A stretch of DNA of 64,000 bases from the NCBI RefSeq assembly GCF_964340395.1, contig NC_135558.1, positions 14,613,500 to 14,677,499 of the forward strand, in the 5' to 3' direction. Shown piece by piece: positions 11,401 to 23,449 of the stretch. Position 1 is the stretch's first letter. Every line of letters starts with the position of its first letter. Below the pieces are notes generated by a model. It did not search any database, was not told where the DNA came from, and saw only the letters and a list, made by a program, of their open reading frames with translations. A program made the translations under genes and the position numbers. This stretch comes from Glandiceps talaboti (lineage: Eukaryota; Hemichordata; Enteropneusta; Spengelidae).

Positions 11401-14264
11401 AACACCTGAAGAGTTTAGTATAGAATAACAGTCAAGTGCGCTTTCCTACACAACGTTTTTATTTTTTAAATATCACAATCACTTCCGATGTACATTCAGA
11501 TAAAAAATTGCATGTCAAAATGGTCGTGTGTCTTGTAAAGGGATTTACAATATATGTCTATGCGTTACTTTTTAATATGTATACGGATGAAAGTCGCTGT
11601 CTCTTGCTGTAAGTAACTGTTAAGAAATTGCAATTCTTTGCATTCAAGAAATTGACCTCATTTGAGCCTCAATTTCCAATGTAATCTTTTCCACATGGCG
11701 TTGCACCTGAGTAATGGGCACAACTCTCGTTAACGCCTAACGACCAAATCACAAACTTTTATAGTTACTTAGCCTCGTTTTTAAACACTAATCTGCAATC
11801 GTATAGAGATAACTGTTAAAGCTTAACTTTTTAGTCAGCTGTTTGTACCTTTACACTGATTTTTTCAGATGTTTTTATTGCGTGCCAAGCCTGCTAAGAA
11901 TGTCTCTACGTTAGAAATATGACTGAAACATGATCTAGTTGACACTTTACACCAGATATGTTTGTCACTGTAGTCAATTTGGTTTCAAAGAATGAGCCAG
12001 GATGAAAAAGGGATACCATACAAGTGGCGACGACCTTGAAGTGCCTTAACACATTGGCGAAGTCCTATACATGATTAATCTAGGCTTCTGCACAAAACTT
12101 CAAGAAATCTCAATTCTTACGTAGATACAAAGATGAACAACTGGCAAAGCAGAAAACAATCTATGACTATGTAAGATAATCAGTTGTGCGGTATTGAATC
12201 GATATCAGCTTATTTATTGGTAATGATTGACATATTTGTCAAATATTATGCTGAAGAAATGACAAAAAATAGCATTACTATCAAGCCTATGTTTTGTACT
12301 TGCTAACACACTCATTTCAGAAGGTCGTGAATATACATACCTTAGAGCAATCTCTGTGATTATAGGAGTGCATATTAAATGTACCGCCACTCGAACTGTT
12401 GAGCGAGATTTTTGCAGCAAAGACATAAGAAGAGAAGGGATTGTGTGCTGATTTTCTACGTGATATTTCATTGTATAGTGAAGCAGAATACTTACCTTTT
12501 TCCATTCGTATTTTAACAACTGTAAGATTTATCGAAATAAGAATGTCTGATTTCATTTAAAAAAAAAACTATACTAATTGTTACTTAGGTTCAAACAGGA
12601 ACTGGTTGCAAATCTCATGCTGTTCAAACATACATACATCACCCAAGTGCTGTCAAGTTTAGACTGTCTGATGTATTCTTTATAAATGTTAACGTTCAAG
12701 AGTCGTAATGGGACTAAATAGTATGTTGTCCCTGAGGCAATGCATTCCACGGTGAGTTGCTAATCGCATTACATGAAGCATTCGTATAACGTTGCTGTTA
12801 ATGCATCGCTCGATTGATCTTTACGATATACCAAATAACACGATGTAATAGTAGTTAATTGTGACGATAATTCGGTTTGTCTTAAAACAATGAGAATTTA
12901 ATTCTATGGTTGTTAAAGTGATCATCCGTTTCTGATCGATATCCAATGAATAAATTAAGTTATTCTCTATAATAGAGTCTTTGGACTGGGATGGTTTCCA
13001 GATCACGTCCATTCTTACATAGATAAGCGTTAAGCTACGTCGTGAATCACCATCTGAAGCAAAACAACTCGGCTTGAGGTATTCCTAGAAATACAAATAC
13101 ATGTAGTACAATTGCTGCATGTTGGGTCGATCAATCATTTTTTATTACGTACTTACCATTTGAAGACACCTAAAATTTTGCTCAAAATGTCAGAGAAAAT
13201 TCTTATGCAAAACAAATTAATTCTGTCTTTATACGAAATTGCACTGCGTTATGTGAAAAACCAAATACGGTTATCGACCGCTCCGTTTTTTTGGACCCAA
13301 AATATTCAACAGTTTTACTCGGTAGATTACATAAAAAGACCAGTGCCAGGTCACAATACCGATATTGCTCATTCTAGATGTTTGTGTTTATCATTAGAAA
13401 GAAAGGGGATATAAGGAATAAAGGTGTTGATTTTGGGCTAATGTATATCAAGGCAGGGACAGGTGGACGAGCTACCATCTATCAACGATATGACGATACG
13501 GCAAATATCAGCAGTGTACTTATAATTTACACATCGTGTTGTTTGAAAGGTCGGCTTCCCTATCATCTACATTAAGGAGAGATTGAGTGTTATCTCGTGG
13601 GATGGCGTTTCTATTACAATACCAACATTGTTTCTAGTGTACGCCTCCAAATGTAATCCTATAACACACATACTTTTATATCATTGCCAATATACACTCT
13701 GCCCGAGTAGTGTGACAATTACAATATATTATACTGGGAATTGATACAGGTTATAAATTTGCAGTGAAAAGCCCCACGAAACTACCCATTACTTGCATCC
13801 ATCCTTACTTCTCCCACATAATTGAACGTCCCTTAAATAATGGTAAATCTTTCTTTTGAAAGAGCCGTCAATGGACATCGTTAGAACCATACAAATACAT
13901 CAGATAGAAAATGTTAAGTTGGTCCCACAGTAGTGGTATTGAACGCTTTACCGGGTTGAAACTTTTAACTGCACGCTCTAATAACAATTGTTGCAATAGA
14001 ACAAAATTGGATTAACAGTTGATTGCTGATTCCTGAAAAAAAAGCCAATTAAATATAAGATAAAAATAATACCGACACTTATATCAGCTTGACATTTCAA
14101 GGGTCAACAGCTTTAACTGTTAATTGGGACCATCAGCTCCCATGGTGTCAAGAATCAGCTTTGGTCTTAAACTTTACACTTCACACTTTTAACAATTTCG
14201 CCAGAATGTAATGTAATAAGTTATTATATTAAGGTAGAATCTGCCTTGGGGACAACTTTCTTTG
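8459..14264. other. Long unique noncoding stretch
   Basis: Only the donor-ended candidate exon near 10540-10631 stands out. Other frames are short, AT-driven and without domain-like content. Confidence 0.55.
10540..10631 (+). promoter_or_regulatory. Candidate noncoding exon ending in a strong splice donor
   Basis: The segment ends ATCAAG followed by GTAAGG, which fits the metazoan donor consensus well, and the next 15 bases are T-rich. No TATA box or frame is seen. It might be an alternative first exon of a gene further along the + strand, or a chance match. Confidence 0.15.
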
Positions 14265-14501
14265 AAAATTAAAGTTCTTCAATTCTCTCCAAACGTTATA
14301 TGAAGGCTTATTTCTGGTCCTTTTCAAATAAGAAAATTCGAGGTTTTCCATCCTTTTTACAACGAAATCGACAATCGACGTAACACGGAATCGGCGGCGG
14401 CCATATTGGATTTTTAGATTATTAAATTTTGATGTCATTTTAATCGCTTTTTAAAAATATATGTACGGTAACCCACATTCGTTTTCATTGATTTTAACTG
14501 G
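14265..14501. repeat. Partial copy of the repeat found at 47442
   Basis: A 30-base block (14265-14294) is identical to 47442-47471, and a 15-base block (ATTGATTTTAACTGG, 14487-14501) is identical to 47580-47594. Spacing differs: 222 bases here against 138 there. A GGCGGCGGCCATATTGG stretch, of a kind often met in transposable elements, lies between. Confidence 0.55.
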
Positions 14502-17170
14502 GAATAGGTTATAGTGTTGTTGAAAAAAAATAACAACAAGATTTTATTTCTGAGGTACATTCTGCATTGAATAAAAGCAACAAAGTGATCTAGTCATAAA
14601 TGGCATAATACCAAGTCTTATCTGTAGTTTTGTACCATGACTTTTATGTTGGATACAGCGTGGACTATTACACTAGGTGACAATAAACAATTGTATTCAT
14701 ATTCCAGCTATGATCAGTAAGCATGAGAATTTTTAATGAACATTTACAGTTGATTATGATAATTCTTTTCTAAGTTTAGCACAATTAGAAAGGATAGTAG
14801 GTAGGTACTTATGCACTCAAGCACCCATGCATGCACGCATGCACGCATACACACACACACATACATACATACATACATACGTACGTACGTACGTAATGAA
14901 AATAATTATAACAATGCAACACCACTTGTCAATCATTAGTGCATAACGATAACATATTTGTATCTTGAGTATTATATACCATGACTACTGCGGCATTCAT
15001 TTAGCCGAGGGTTTATTGCTACTATTATGGACTATCAAAGCTATGACGGTATCAAATGATAACGATCGTCAATTTAAAGCACTGTGACGTCATCATATAG
15101 TCAATTATTTACATGCTAAGATTTCTTTAAAGTAGTTTTGTGATTGCAATAAATATGGAAAACTCTCTTGATTTTCAAGTACAATTATAACTATTTTGTT
15201 TCGTCGAATTATGCAGTTTCGAATATGAAATGGTCGGTCATTCTCATCGCTTTAGTCATTAGTCTTGTTATCCATGTCATCTGATTTTTCCAAGAAACCT
15301 GACTAAAAATAGTTGATAATTGAAATAAAAGAAGATCATGTATGTCTTTTTTAGTTTCCGCATCATAGACATCAGAATATTAAAAAATACACACAAACTG
15401 ACACTGTGTTTCAGTTGAATGTAAGAAAGTGAACATTTGCTGAGGTAGTTTAGTAGTGGCTTACTGCTATAATGACAGACATTGACATACAGATGTTTAA
15501 ATTTGTTGGATTTGGCACTAATGTCCGTAATCCTAACTTCACGCAGTTTCTTATAGATTTTCGTTGATAATCATACAAATCCTCTATCTGATGATACGTG
15601 TACATGTGATATATTTTTTTTTAGCAAGGAGTTGTCTCTTTTATCTCACTATTTTTAACATCATGTTGATTTTTTCATTGGACAACAATATCACAATCTG
15701 CACGATCTCAGTATATAGGCTATGCGTTGTTGGTCATGTTATTGCTTAATAGAAAACGTGATGGATTTGATGTCTTTGTAAGACGTCGTGATTTGATAAC
15801 TTGAAAAGAAAATGTAAGCCTTATTCACATTCTTTTCTTTCGTCATTCCTACATATTTGAAGAACAATACATCTATTCTTGAAATCTCTTACGTCACTTA
15901 GTAAAGTTGGAATCTCTTCTCGTGTCAGGGTATTTAAAGAAAGCTATTATTTGTACAGATGGTGATGCGCTTGATAACAGAAGTAGTGACGATTACTCTC
16001 CCAATCTATTACAGCTACATAGACGCGAAAAGCGGCATTAAGTTATCACTTTGTATACATACTCCCATTGCGTCATCAGAGCAGTAATAAAACATATAAA
16101 TGTCTCATCATTCCTTTGTCTGATTGCTTGTCATATATAACTGCCGTTTAAGTTATATAAAAAGCCTCGGTAATAAGACAAACGCGAGGCATATAGTTTG
16201 AAAATTGATTGATATCACACTAACAAGCGTAAATAATTGATCACCTGGCACAATTTAGAAGGTCAAATATTGTTTATAAAGTAAGAAGATTGATGGCAAC
16301 AGGAAAGGTAACATCATTCGGCATCTGTACAAATGTTACAATTGACTTTGACATGATGATGGGTTTGATATGTTGTTGATAATCTTCAACCGACAAGCGA
16401 GACGAAATGAGCTTTGAATCCTTAGTTGTTGACAGGTACGTGTATCTAAACTGAGCAGTAGGTTAGCGAAAAGAAAGTAAAATAGCATGATAGCTTTCGC
16501 AAAATAGTTTTAAATCACGCTGTTTAAATTGCTTATTGATTGTATTGTCATTACAATATCCCAGATGTTTGCATGCGTGTTGCCCCCCCCCCCGCACAAA
16601 GTGTCATTTAAAGGCATCGTAAACTTGTCAACTGTCTTTGTATAATTTGGTGTTAACTAATGTGTTTACCTGTCACGTACCTGCAGACTGAATACTAAAT
16701 AACAGGATAGCGGATGTTTAACATCATTGTAAATAAAATTGGGCGATTTTACACATGCTTCAGACTCACATCACGTACATGGCAATAATTGGGCCTTGTC
16801 GTATATTTATATATGGCAGGTTATGCCGGTAATCAACTTGGACACTGTTATATGCAGTTTTGTACTTAAAATGACAAACGTAGGATTTACAATTCCAATC
16901 GACGCAAGCGGCTGATATTTCGCATTGCGATAGCCTAATTAGCATTTTGTAATCAAGAACATCTTGTAATGATAGTGTCCCCCTCAGTATATTAACATTA
17001 TGTCCAATCATCGAAATTTGAATAGGTATTTATATATTACCAATGCAACATTTAGGATGTTATGAATATATACCACATTAAAGCATTATCAAGACATATG
17101 ATGGAACATTGATTATAGCACTTGCTAGGTGGACCATGAGCAAGACCGGCGAATTGGCGAAAGAAGGATG

Positions 17171-17172
<2 letters not shown>
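14502..17172. other. Unique noncoding DNA
   Basis: Nothing beyond the tetranucleotide tract at 14827 and a run of C at about 16583. Confidence 0.55.
14827..14895. repeat. Mixed GCAT/AC/ACAT/ACGT tract
   Basis: Short tetranucleotide blocks follow one another, ending in ACGT repeats. Confidence 0.95.
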
Positions 17173-17258
<86 letters not shown>

Positions 17259-17263
17259 CCTCC

Positions 17264-17343
<80 letters not shown>
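17173..17343. repeat. (AC)n then (TC)n tract
   Basis: About 47 bases of AC are followed by about 123 of TC with a few CCC variants. The TC part is a homopurine-homopyrimidine tract able to form triplex DNA. Confidence 0.98.
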
Positions 17344-17344
<1 letters not shown>

Positions 17345-20300
17345 AACTCAGTATATGTAATATGTCTATAGAGTAAACAGTGCTCAATACATATGTATGT
17401 AGAGCGGTATAAATAACTGTGAATGTAAATGGGTCTTTAGAACTACACATGAAAGAAACTAACAAAAGAAGTCGCGAGTTTATACAAAGGAGGTCCTTCA
17501 CTCCGTTTTTTCAAAGGTAAAGTCAAAACAGTTTACATTTTGGTTTAAGCGTATGAACAATAATATTGATTGTTGGTGTTGGAATATTTACTTTTTTGCT
17601 GAAAATAAATAGATATAAATGTAACATTATTATGTCAAGTCATATTATAAAACGTCTCACTGTGTCTATCAGCTATTCATTTCCTTTGCCAATGAACATA
17701 ATATCCCATAATTTATAAGGCCATTTATGTCTTTAGATTATTCCGATGAAATCTGTTGTATGTCGAGGAATTACGATAAGATAATTGAATTGGTTATCCG
17801 AAGAAGTGTATCGGATACAATTTCATAGCCTTGCTGGTTATCTTCATGTCGTATCATATATTAGGCTTCGATTAGAAAGAGAGAGAGAGAGAGTGGTCGC
17901 AATTCAACTAAACGTTCCAGTGCAGCATTGGCTAGACAATGCGACGTGAATTATCATCTGTGTAATTTGAGAAATCAAACTCTTGATAGTCGGTAATAGG
18001 GTATTGGAAAAGAGAAGCGAATCGTCAACACTTAATGCTTGTCCACGTGAAATGATTATTCTTTCACTGACTTATACGATTATTAACAGTTGAGAGAGCT
18101 TTGTGAACTTACAGGTAAGATCAGATAAATCACGCTCGACAGCATTTGAAAGTTTACCTATCACAATGCACGAGGTAGTGAACAGGATACGTTATTTCCC
18201 TAATTTGAGTAGTAAACGTTCTACTGGGACGCACGCAGCTGTAGATATCAGTGATAAAAGCGAAGGAAAATGCCTCCGAGGGACTAATCAGACGGGTCGG
18301 ATTCGTTGTCTTGACGTGCAAGGAGATATAAGAGTAATAAAAACATTAAGATGCCCAGTTCTTGCTCCTACCATACACTGTCCTTCTGATGGCTATCAAT
18401 ACAGTGCGGATGTAAATTCTGTCCAATCAAATGCTTGCGCGAATATGATGTGTGTGTACAAGGTTATTGGTGTAACCTTAATCGCAATCAAAAAGCCTTG
18501 GAGTGTTTGGAAGTTGTCCCATCAACTTTGATTCATCCTATCAAGCCTGTATACGTGTAGAAACAATAATGCGAAATGTCACTGTTAGGGGTCAGGTTCA
18601 GGCCCAGCGCAAAGTGCCATATGAAAGGCACACACGATTAAAAGTTAACTATAAAAAACATTCCATATATACTCATTCATTATATTCTCATTAAACATAT
18701 AACCTATGTTATGAGAAAATAAAAATTTCCTTGACAAACATTCCAAAAATCAGTATTCTTGGTTTGTCTGGCAATAGGTCAGTGTAACACACATTTTCGT
18801 TCAATAATAGCAAAGTTCGCAGATTGTTTGGACGAGTTTTTAACGGTTGTTCAATTATTTTAGAAGCCTTTAGCGAGTAGCATGATTTGAGACAGTATTT
18901 ACAGAAACACAATGCTGTCTCTTAGATCGGTTAGATCAAAGCAAATGGAAGGATAAATAACTTTTAAATATTGGCTAAAACAACCAGTCCCCCCTCGCCC
19001 AGAAATTGCATTTATTGACTTAGATAAGTCATTTATATTTGTTCAAACAAAACATTATGTTTTAATAAATGGTAATGTGTACTTAGTTGACCATTTGTCG
19101 GCACTAAAGCTTCTCTGAGGTATAATGCCGTTATGGATGAAATATGGTACTGCCATAATGTGCCTAGCGGCCATTATAGATTTTGCAATGGGACGTTATC
19201 TAATATTTTTTTTCTTCTGACTTTTGATGTTAATCTGGTAAAGTCAATATATGTGTACTCTTAGATGGTCTAATAGCTTCTCCCAACTCCATGACATGGG
19301 TGATACATATGTATTATAGGTCTTGATATAAAAGGCGTGATGTACATATACAGACACCTGTAAATATTTTGACAAAGTTGGGCAATGCGTTCATATACAC
19401 ACAGCATAACTAATACATTCACAAATGCTTCGTTGTGTAACACAAAAGTCTGTGATTTTACCGTTTTTACAGAATGCATTTTATATATAACGTTCACACT
19501 CCACACATATATACATGTACGCACAAACGCGCACGCGCATGATATTCTGTGACAATTGTAGGTTATACAATTTGATATTGTATTTTTATTACATGTTTTT
19601 AATTGTGTTATTTACATAGGTGTAATTAAAACTTATCAGACTACGTGGTGTTGCTTTCGAAAGTTTGTAGCTTAGTTTTTTTTTATTGGTCTTTTAACCC
19701 TGAGATGTACGCACACTGGAAACACACCTCTCTCGATTGCTTAATTAAACAGTAAGATGGTGTCGGTGCTTTACATAGTGAAACCAATAGTTTTGAAATG
19801 AAATCAGATAAAATAAATACCACTCATCTGTAAAATACAATGTTCAGTGCAAAATCAGCTGACTCCATACGTCACATACTCAGTCTATATTTGGCCACCG
19901 CTTTTTTGAACTACAATGAAAGCGAAGTTTATAAAACAGCCCGCACCTTAAGCCGTGGGGAAGTTTTAATACGTGGAGACTGTCTTCCGGCACCCGATAC
20001 CCTACTTGTAAGATGTAAATCATTCGTAGAGCTCTGAGATACATAGATAGTCTCCCATGGGAGGCATCTTAATACAACGTAAATCCAGCGTAAAACAACT
20101 TGCGGCCAAAACAACCGAATTATTCTATCTTTTGGAACGGGATGATGGTTTTATTTAATCTGTAGCTTGATTACTCATTTTCAATTTTAAATGGTCTTAT
20201 AAAACACCTAAATGAAATATTTTGAAGATTGTTTATAGTGATGAATTTGTATACATATGAAACGAATGAATTCTCGGTGTTAGAACTAATGCATTAATTT

Positions 20301-20845
20301 TTTCCTTGATTTCAGGAAAACCATTTCTTTATCAAAGTACTACCAAACCAGGGTTACTGTAGAGTTTCAATTAGGCAGCACGATGTTTTTTTACGTCTAA
20401 CGCAAGAGGGTTTCTTTTGTCACAGATTGCATTAAACAAAATACAAACAATGATAGCTTGCCAACATCATATAAAATTATACATTTTATGTCACTGTGAA
20501 CACAAAGCAACATAACAGTCACATGAAATAACTCAAAGACAAAAGTGTTCATATGTGCACGTTAACAGTGAGATAAAATGTAACATTTCACTCTGTGCAG
20601 TGCGCTATGATCACCCGTACATTGTGTAATACGCAACAAAAAAAACTATGTGATATGTATAAAACATCTTACGTTCTACTCGAAATTCTAGTTTCGTAGT
20701 AATTCAATAAAGAGATTTCTAATTTTAAGTCCTGATCATTTAGGTAAAGAATCGTTCTATCATACCATCGTACTGTTGAGGATGTCTTACTTTTAAAATG
20801 CCTGAAACTTTAAATATTGTTCCAAAGAAGCAATGAAATGCGAAA
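17344..20845. other. Unique noncoding DNA
   Basis: A 140-codon open frame (18103-18531) lacks an ATG at its start and has no signal peptide or recognisable domain. Not called as a gene. Confidence 0.5.
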
Positions 20846-20936
20846 ATGCCGAAGACATTGTGTCTGCTAGCTGTACTAGTCTCCTCTTACCCTATCCTTT
20901 TTCTACTATCTGGAAATGCCAAAAGTGCAGTACTCG
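20846..20936 (+). CDS. Possible signal-peptide-coding exon
   Basis: An ATG with AAA before it opens MPKTLCLLAVLVSSYPILFL followed by LSGNAKSAVL. That is a short basic start, a hydrophobic core of about 17 residues and a small-residue region suited to signal peptidase. After codon 30 plus one base comes GTATGTGTG, a good splice donor, and without splicing the frame stops within five codons. A phase-1 intron after the signal peptide is common in secreted proteins. Against it, two other ATGs lie within 14 bases upstream. A possible phase-1 continuation exists at 24545-24753 (acceptor TTTCACGTTAG, then 69 codons to TAG, with one KR site and one cysteine), but no poly(A) signal was seen close after it. 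No family is recognised. Confidence 0.3.
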
Positions 20937-21062
20937 GTATGTGTGTATTTTAAATGTCAGGTTTTAATGTTATTTTATAATGACTGAAGATCATCAATGT
21001 CAAAGTTGTACACCACATACGACTTTGACAATGGTATGATCTTATAATTTATAAAACAAATT

Positions 21063-21073
21063 CTTGTCAGTCA

Positions 21074-21117
<44 letters not shown>

Positions 21118-21172
21118 TTCTGTTGTTTGTTTGTTTGTCTGTCTGTCTGTATATCTACTATCGATCGATCGA

Positions 21173-21219
<47 letters not shown>

Positions 21220-21250
21220 GCCTGCCTGCCTGCCTGCCTGCCAATCTATA

Positions 21251-21341
<91 letters not shown>
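21063..21341. repeat. (CTGT)n(CCTG)n(TATC)n compound array
   Basis: CTGT blocks with a GATC interruption near 21160 are followed by CCTG (about 21219-21242) and TATC (21245-21341). Confidence 0.98.
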
Positions 21342-21436
21342 GTTTATCGTCATGCTAGCGCGTGTGCATACTTGACAATATACCCATTTCCCCCTCCCTT
21401 TACATAAAGCCAGTTGGATAGACAGGCAAGTGTCCA

Positions 21437-21594
21437 TCCATACATACATATATAAACACACACACACACACATACACACATACATACATACATACATACA
21501 TACATACATACATACATACATACATGCATGCATGCATACATATACATACATACATACATACATACATACATACATACATACATACATACATACT
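21437..21594. repeat. (AC)n/(ACAT)n array with GCAT insert
   Basis: ACAT repeats are broken by TGCATGCATGCA near 21525; the foldback element follows 14 bases later. Confidence 0.97.
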
Positions 21595-21607
21595 TTTGTC
21601 GGGTGTA

Positions 21608-22045
21608 GGTGTGTCATATTATAGTGAACACATATTGCCTGGCCATGAGGGCTATAGCACCCGTTTATTACACCCGAGGGACTGTAATTTACCAGAATCA
21701 CTACAATGATTTTCTGGTAAAATTTTCTGGCCTTTGGCCTCGGGAAATAGCATGTGATTCTGATAACTCACAGTCACGAGGGGGTAATGAACGGGTGCTA
21801 TAGCCCGAATATAGGCCAGGCAATATGTGTTTTATAATATACCTCATGCTGTGAACTCGCGGTGGCAGACGACATCGTCAGAAGCTGCCATTTTGACCTG
21901 CTGTGAACGAGCGGTGGTCACGTGACCATGTAAAAGTTGATGGAACTATTTCCCTAGGGAAATAGTCATTCTATTGTCCTATCACGTGACTGATTCTAGC
22001 GAATCATGGCACAGCATTATCACTAGGTATATTATAATTAATAAT
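21608..22045. mobile_element. Foldback / MITE-like palindromic element
   Basis: The left arm (about 21613-21720) and right arm (about 21730-21846) are near-perfect inverted repeats. CATATTGCCTGGCC and GGGCTATAGCACCCGTT recur as reverse complements in the right arm. A second, outer inverted pair links 21833-21860 (ATAATATACCTCATGCTGTG) to about 21995-22035. A perfect 20-base palindrome (CTATTTCCCTAGGGAAATAG) lies at 21946-21965. There is no coding capacity. Two CACGTGAC boxes lie in the right half. Family unknown. Confidence 0.7.
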
Positions 22046-23303
22046 ATTCTCACAATACTATATTCATGTACGTCTTCAACATAAACATTACAAAGACTTT
22101 CGAAATATCATATGAACGAGTTTTCAAGAGGGTTCATTTTGATTAAATATACTCTTGCTTACAGGCATGGATGTACATTTTTTGAATTAAAATGTTGTTA
22201 TGAAAGTTTGTTAACTTCGTTTAACACGACGAAGTGTCTAATGGGAGAATTATGTCTTTATTTAGTTTGCGCTCTTTCAAAATGCCTACAATGACAACAG
22301 AATTCGTGTTTCTCCCAAGAGGTTAATGTGTTATAAACCAAATGCCTCTCGAGGCTTGTAATACTAGTTGACTAAATAGCGAACCAGTATTCCACTACTG
22401 ACTTATAGATTTTTTTTTTATTTTTGCAAGATGGTATTTGAAAATACAATTTTGTCCACAGAACATGCCTTCATATAGTCAGTAATCAAATCATAAAGAT
22501 ATAGGCATTAAATGTTGATTACTGTAAACTGCGGTAGCTATGATGGTTTCAGCATTTCAAAAGCTCTTCAGTCTCCTTATTCGCTAATACGTGTAAAACA
22601 AAACAAACAAAGTGGCCCCCCTGAGAAATGGAGAAATCAATATTCTGAAATAAAAGAGATCCGACAAAAAAACAAACAATATATGATTTAGGTCAGGTCG
22701 AGAACCACAATTGTGGTATGATGTTTTTGTTAAAATTGACAACGAAAATGCATGAAAAATCACTGACTATCAAATTCCCATTTGTTTGTCTTTTAAACAT
22801 ATTAAGCTCTTCTACTCCTTAATGTATGTTTAGGAAGAGCTAACATTACCATAGTGCGCAGTGGATGTGATTAGACACTAGAACATAGGAATCTGGTATC
22901 GAGCGTAGAAATGATGACTTGGCAAATATCGTCACACATAATTTTGGAAATATAGGTACATTTACCTAGTTTATTGCACTGATCTTATCCAAGGTTTAAT
23001 CTTCTCTTGCAGTGACTGTAATAAAGGTGTTCATAACATTTCGTTACAATCAACTCGGTTTTTTTTTGCTATTGTGTATACACAAAGACGGACAAAAAGA
23101 CAGATAGCCTAAACCATTACCTTTCCATGCTAGAGGTAAAACTCAAGTTTTATACAAAGATGTATTGTACCTCGAATGTCCTCCCACATGATTGCACATG
23201 CATCCATACAATCCTTATGGCTTTTATCTGTTTTCTTGCATGATTTTCGTAATAACTTTATATTACTGATGGATTTTGTAGGAGTATATGTAACAAGAAG
23301 AAA
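22046..23303. other. Unique noncoding DNA
   Basis: No supported feature. Confidence 0.55.
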
Positions 23304-23449
23304 CTGTATGTATGTATGTGTGTATGTATGTATGTATGTATGTATGTATGTATGTATGTATGTATGTATGTGTGTATGTGTGTATGTGTGTGTATGTATG
23401 TATGTGTGTATGTATGTATGTATGTATGTATGTATGTATGTATGTATGC
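23304..23449. repeat. (GTAT)n array with GTGT variants
   Basis: GTAT repeats with several GTGTAT interruptions. Confidence 0.97.

Noticed and set aside
12214-12556. Overlapping minus-strand frames of 79 and 101 codons
   Set aside because: No domain, splice or conservation clue; two frames overlapping in AT-rich DNA is expected by chance.
18103-18531. A 142-codon open frame with six cysteines in its second half
   Set aside because: The upstream end has GTG, not ATG; there is no signal peptide, no recognised domain and no poly(A) signal nearby. Worth a glance if RNA-seq covers it.
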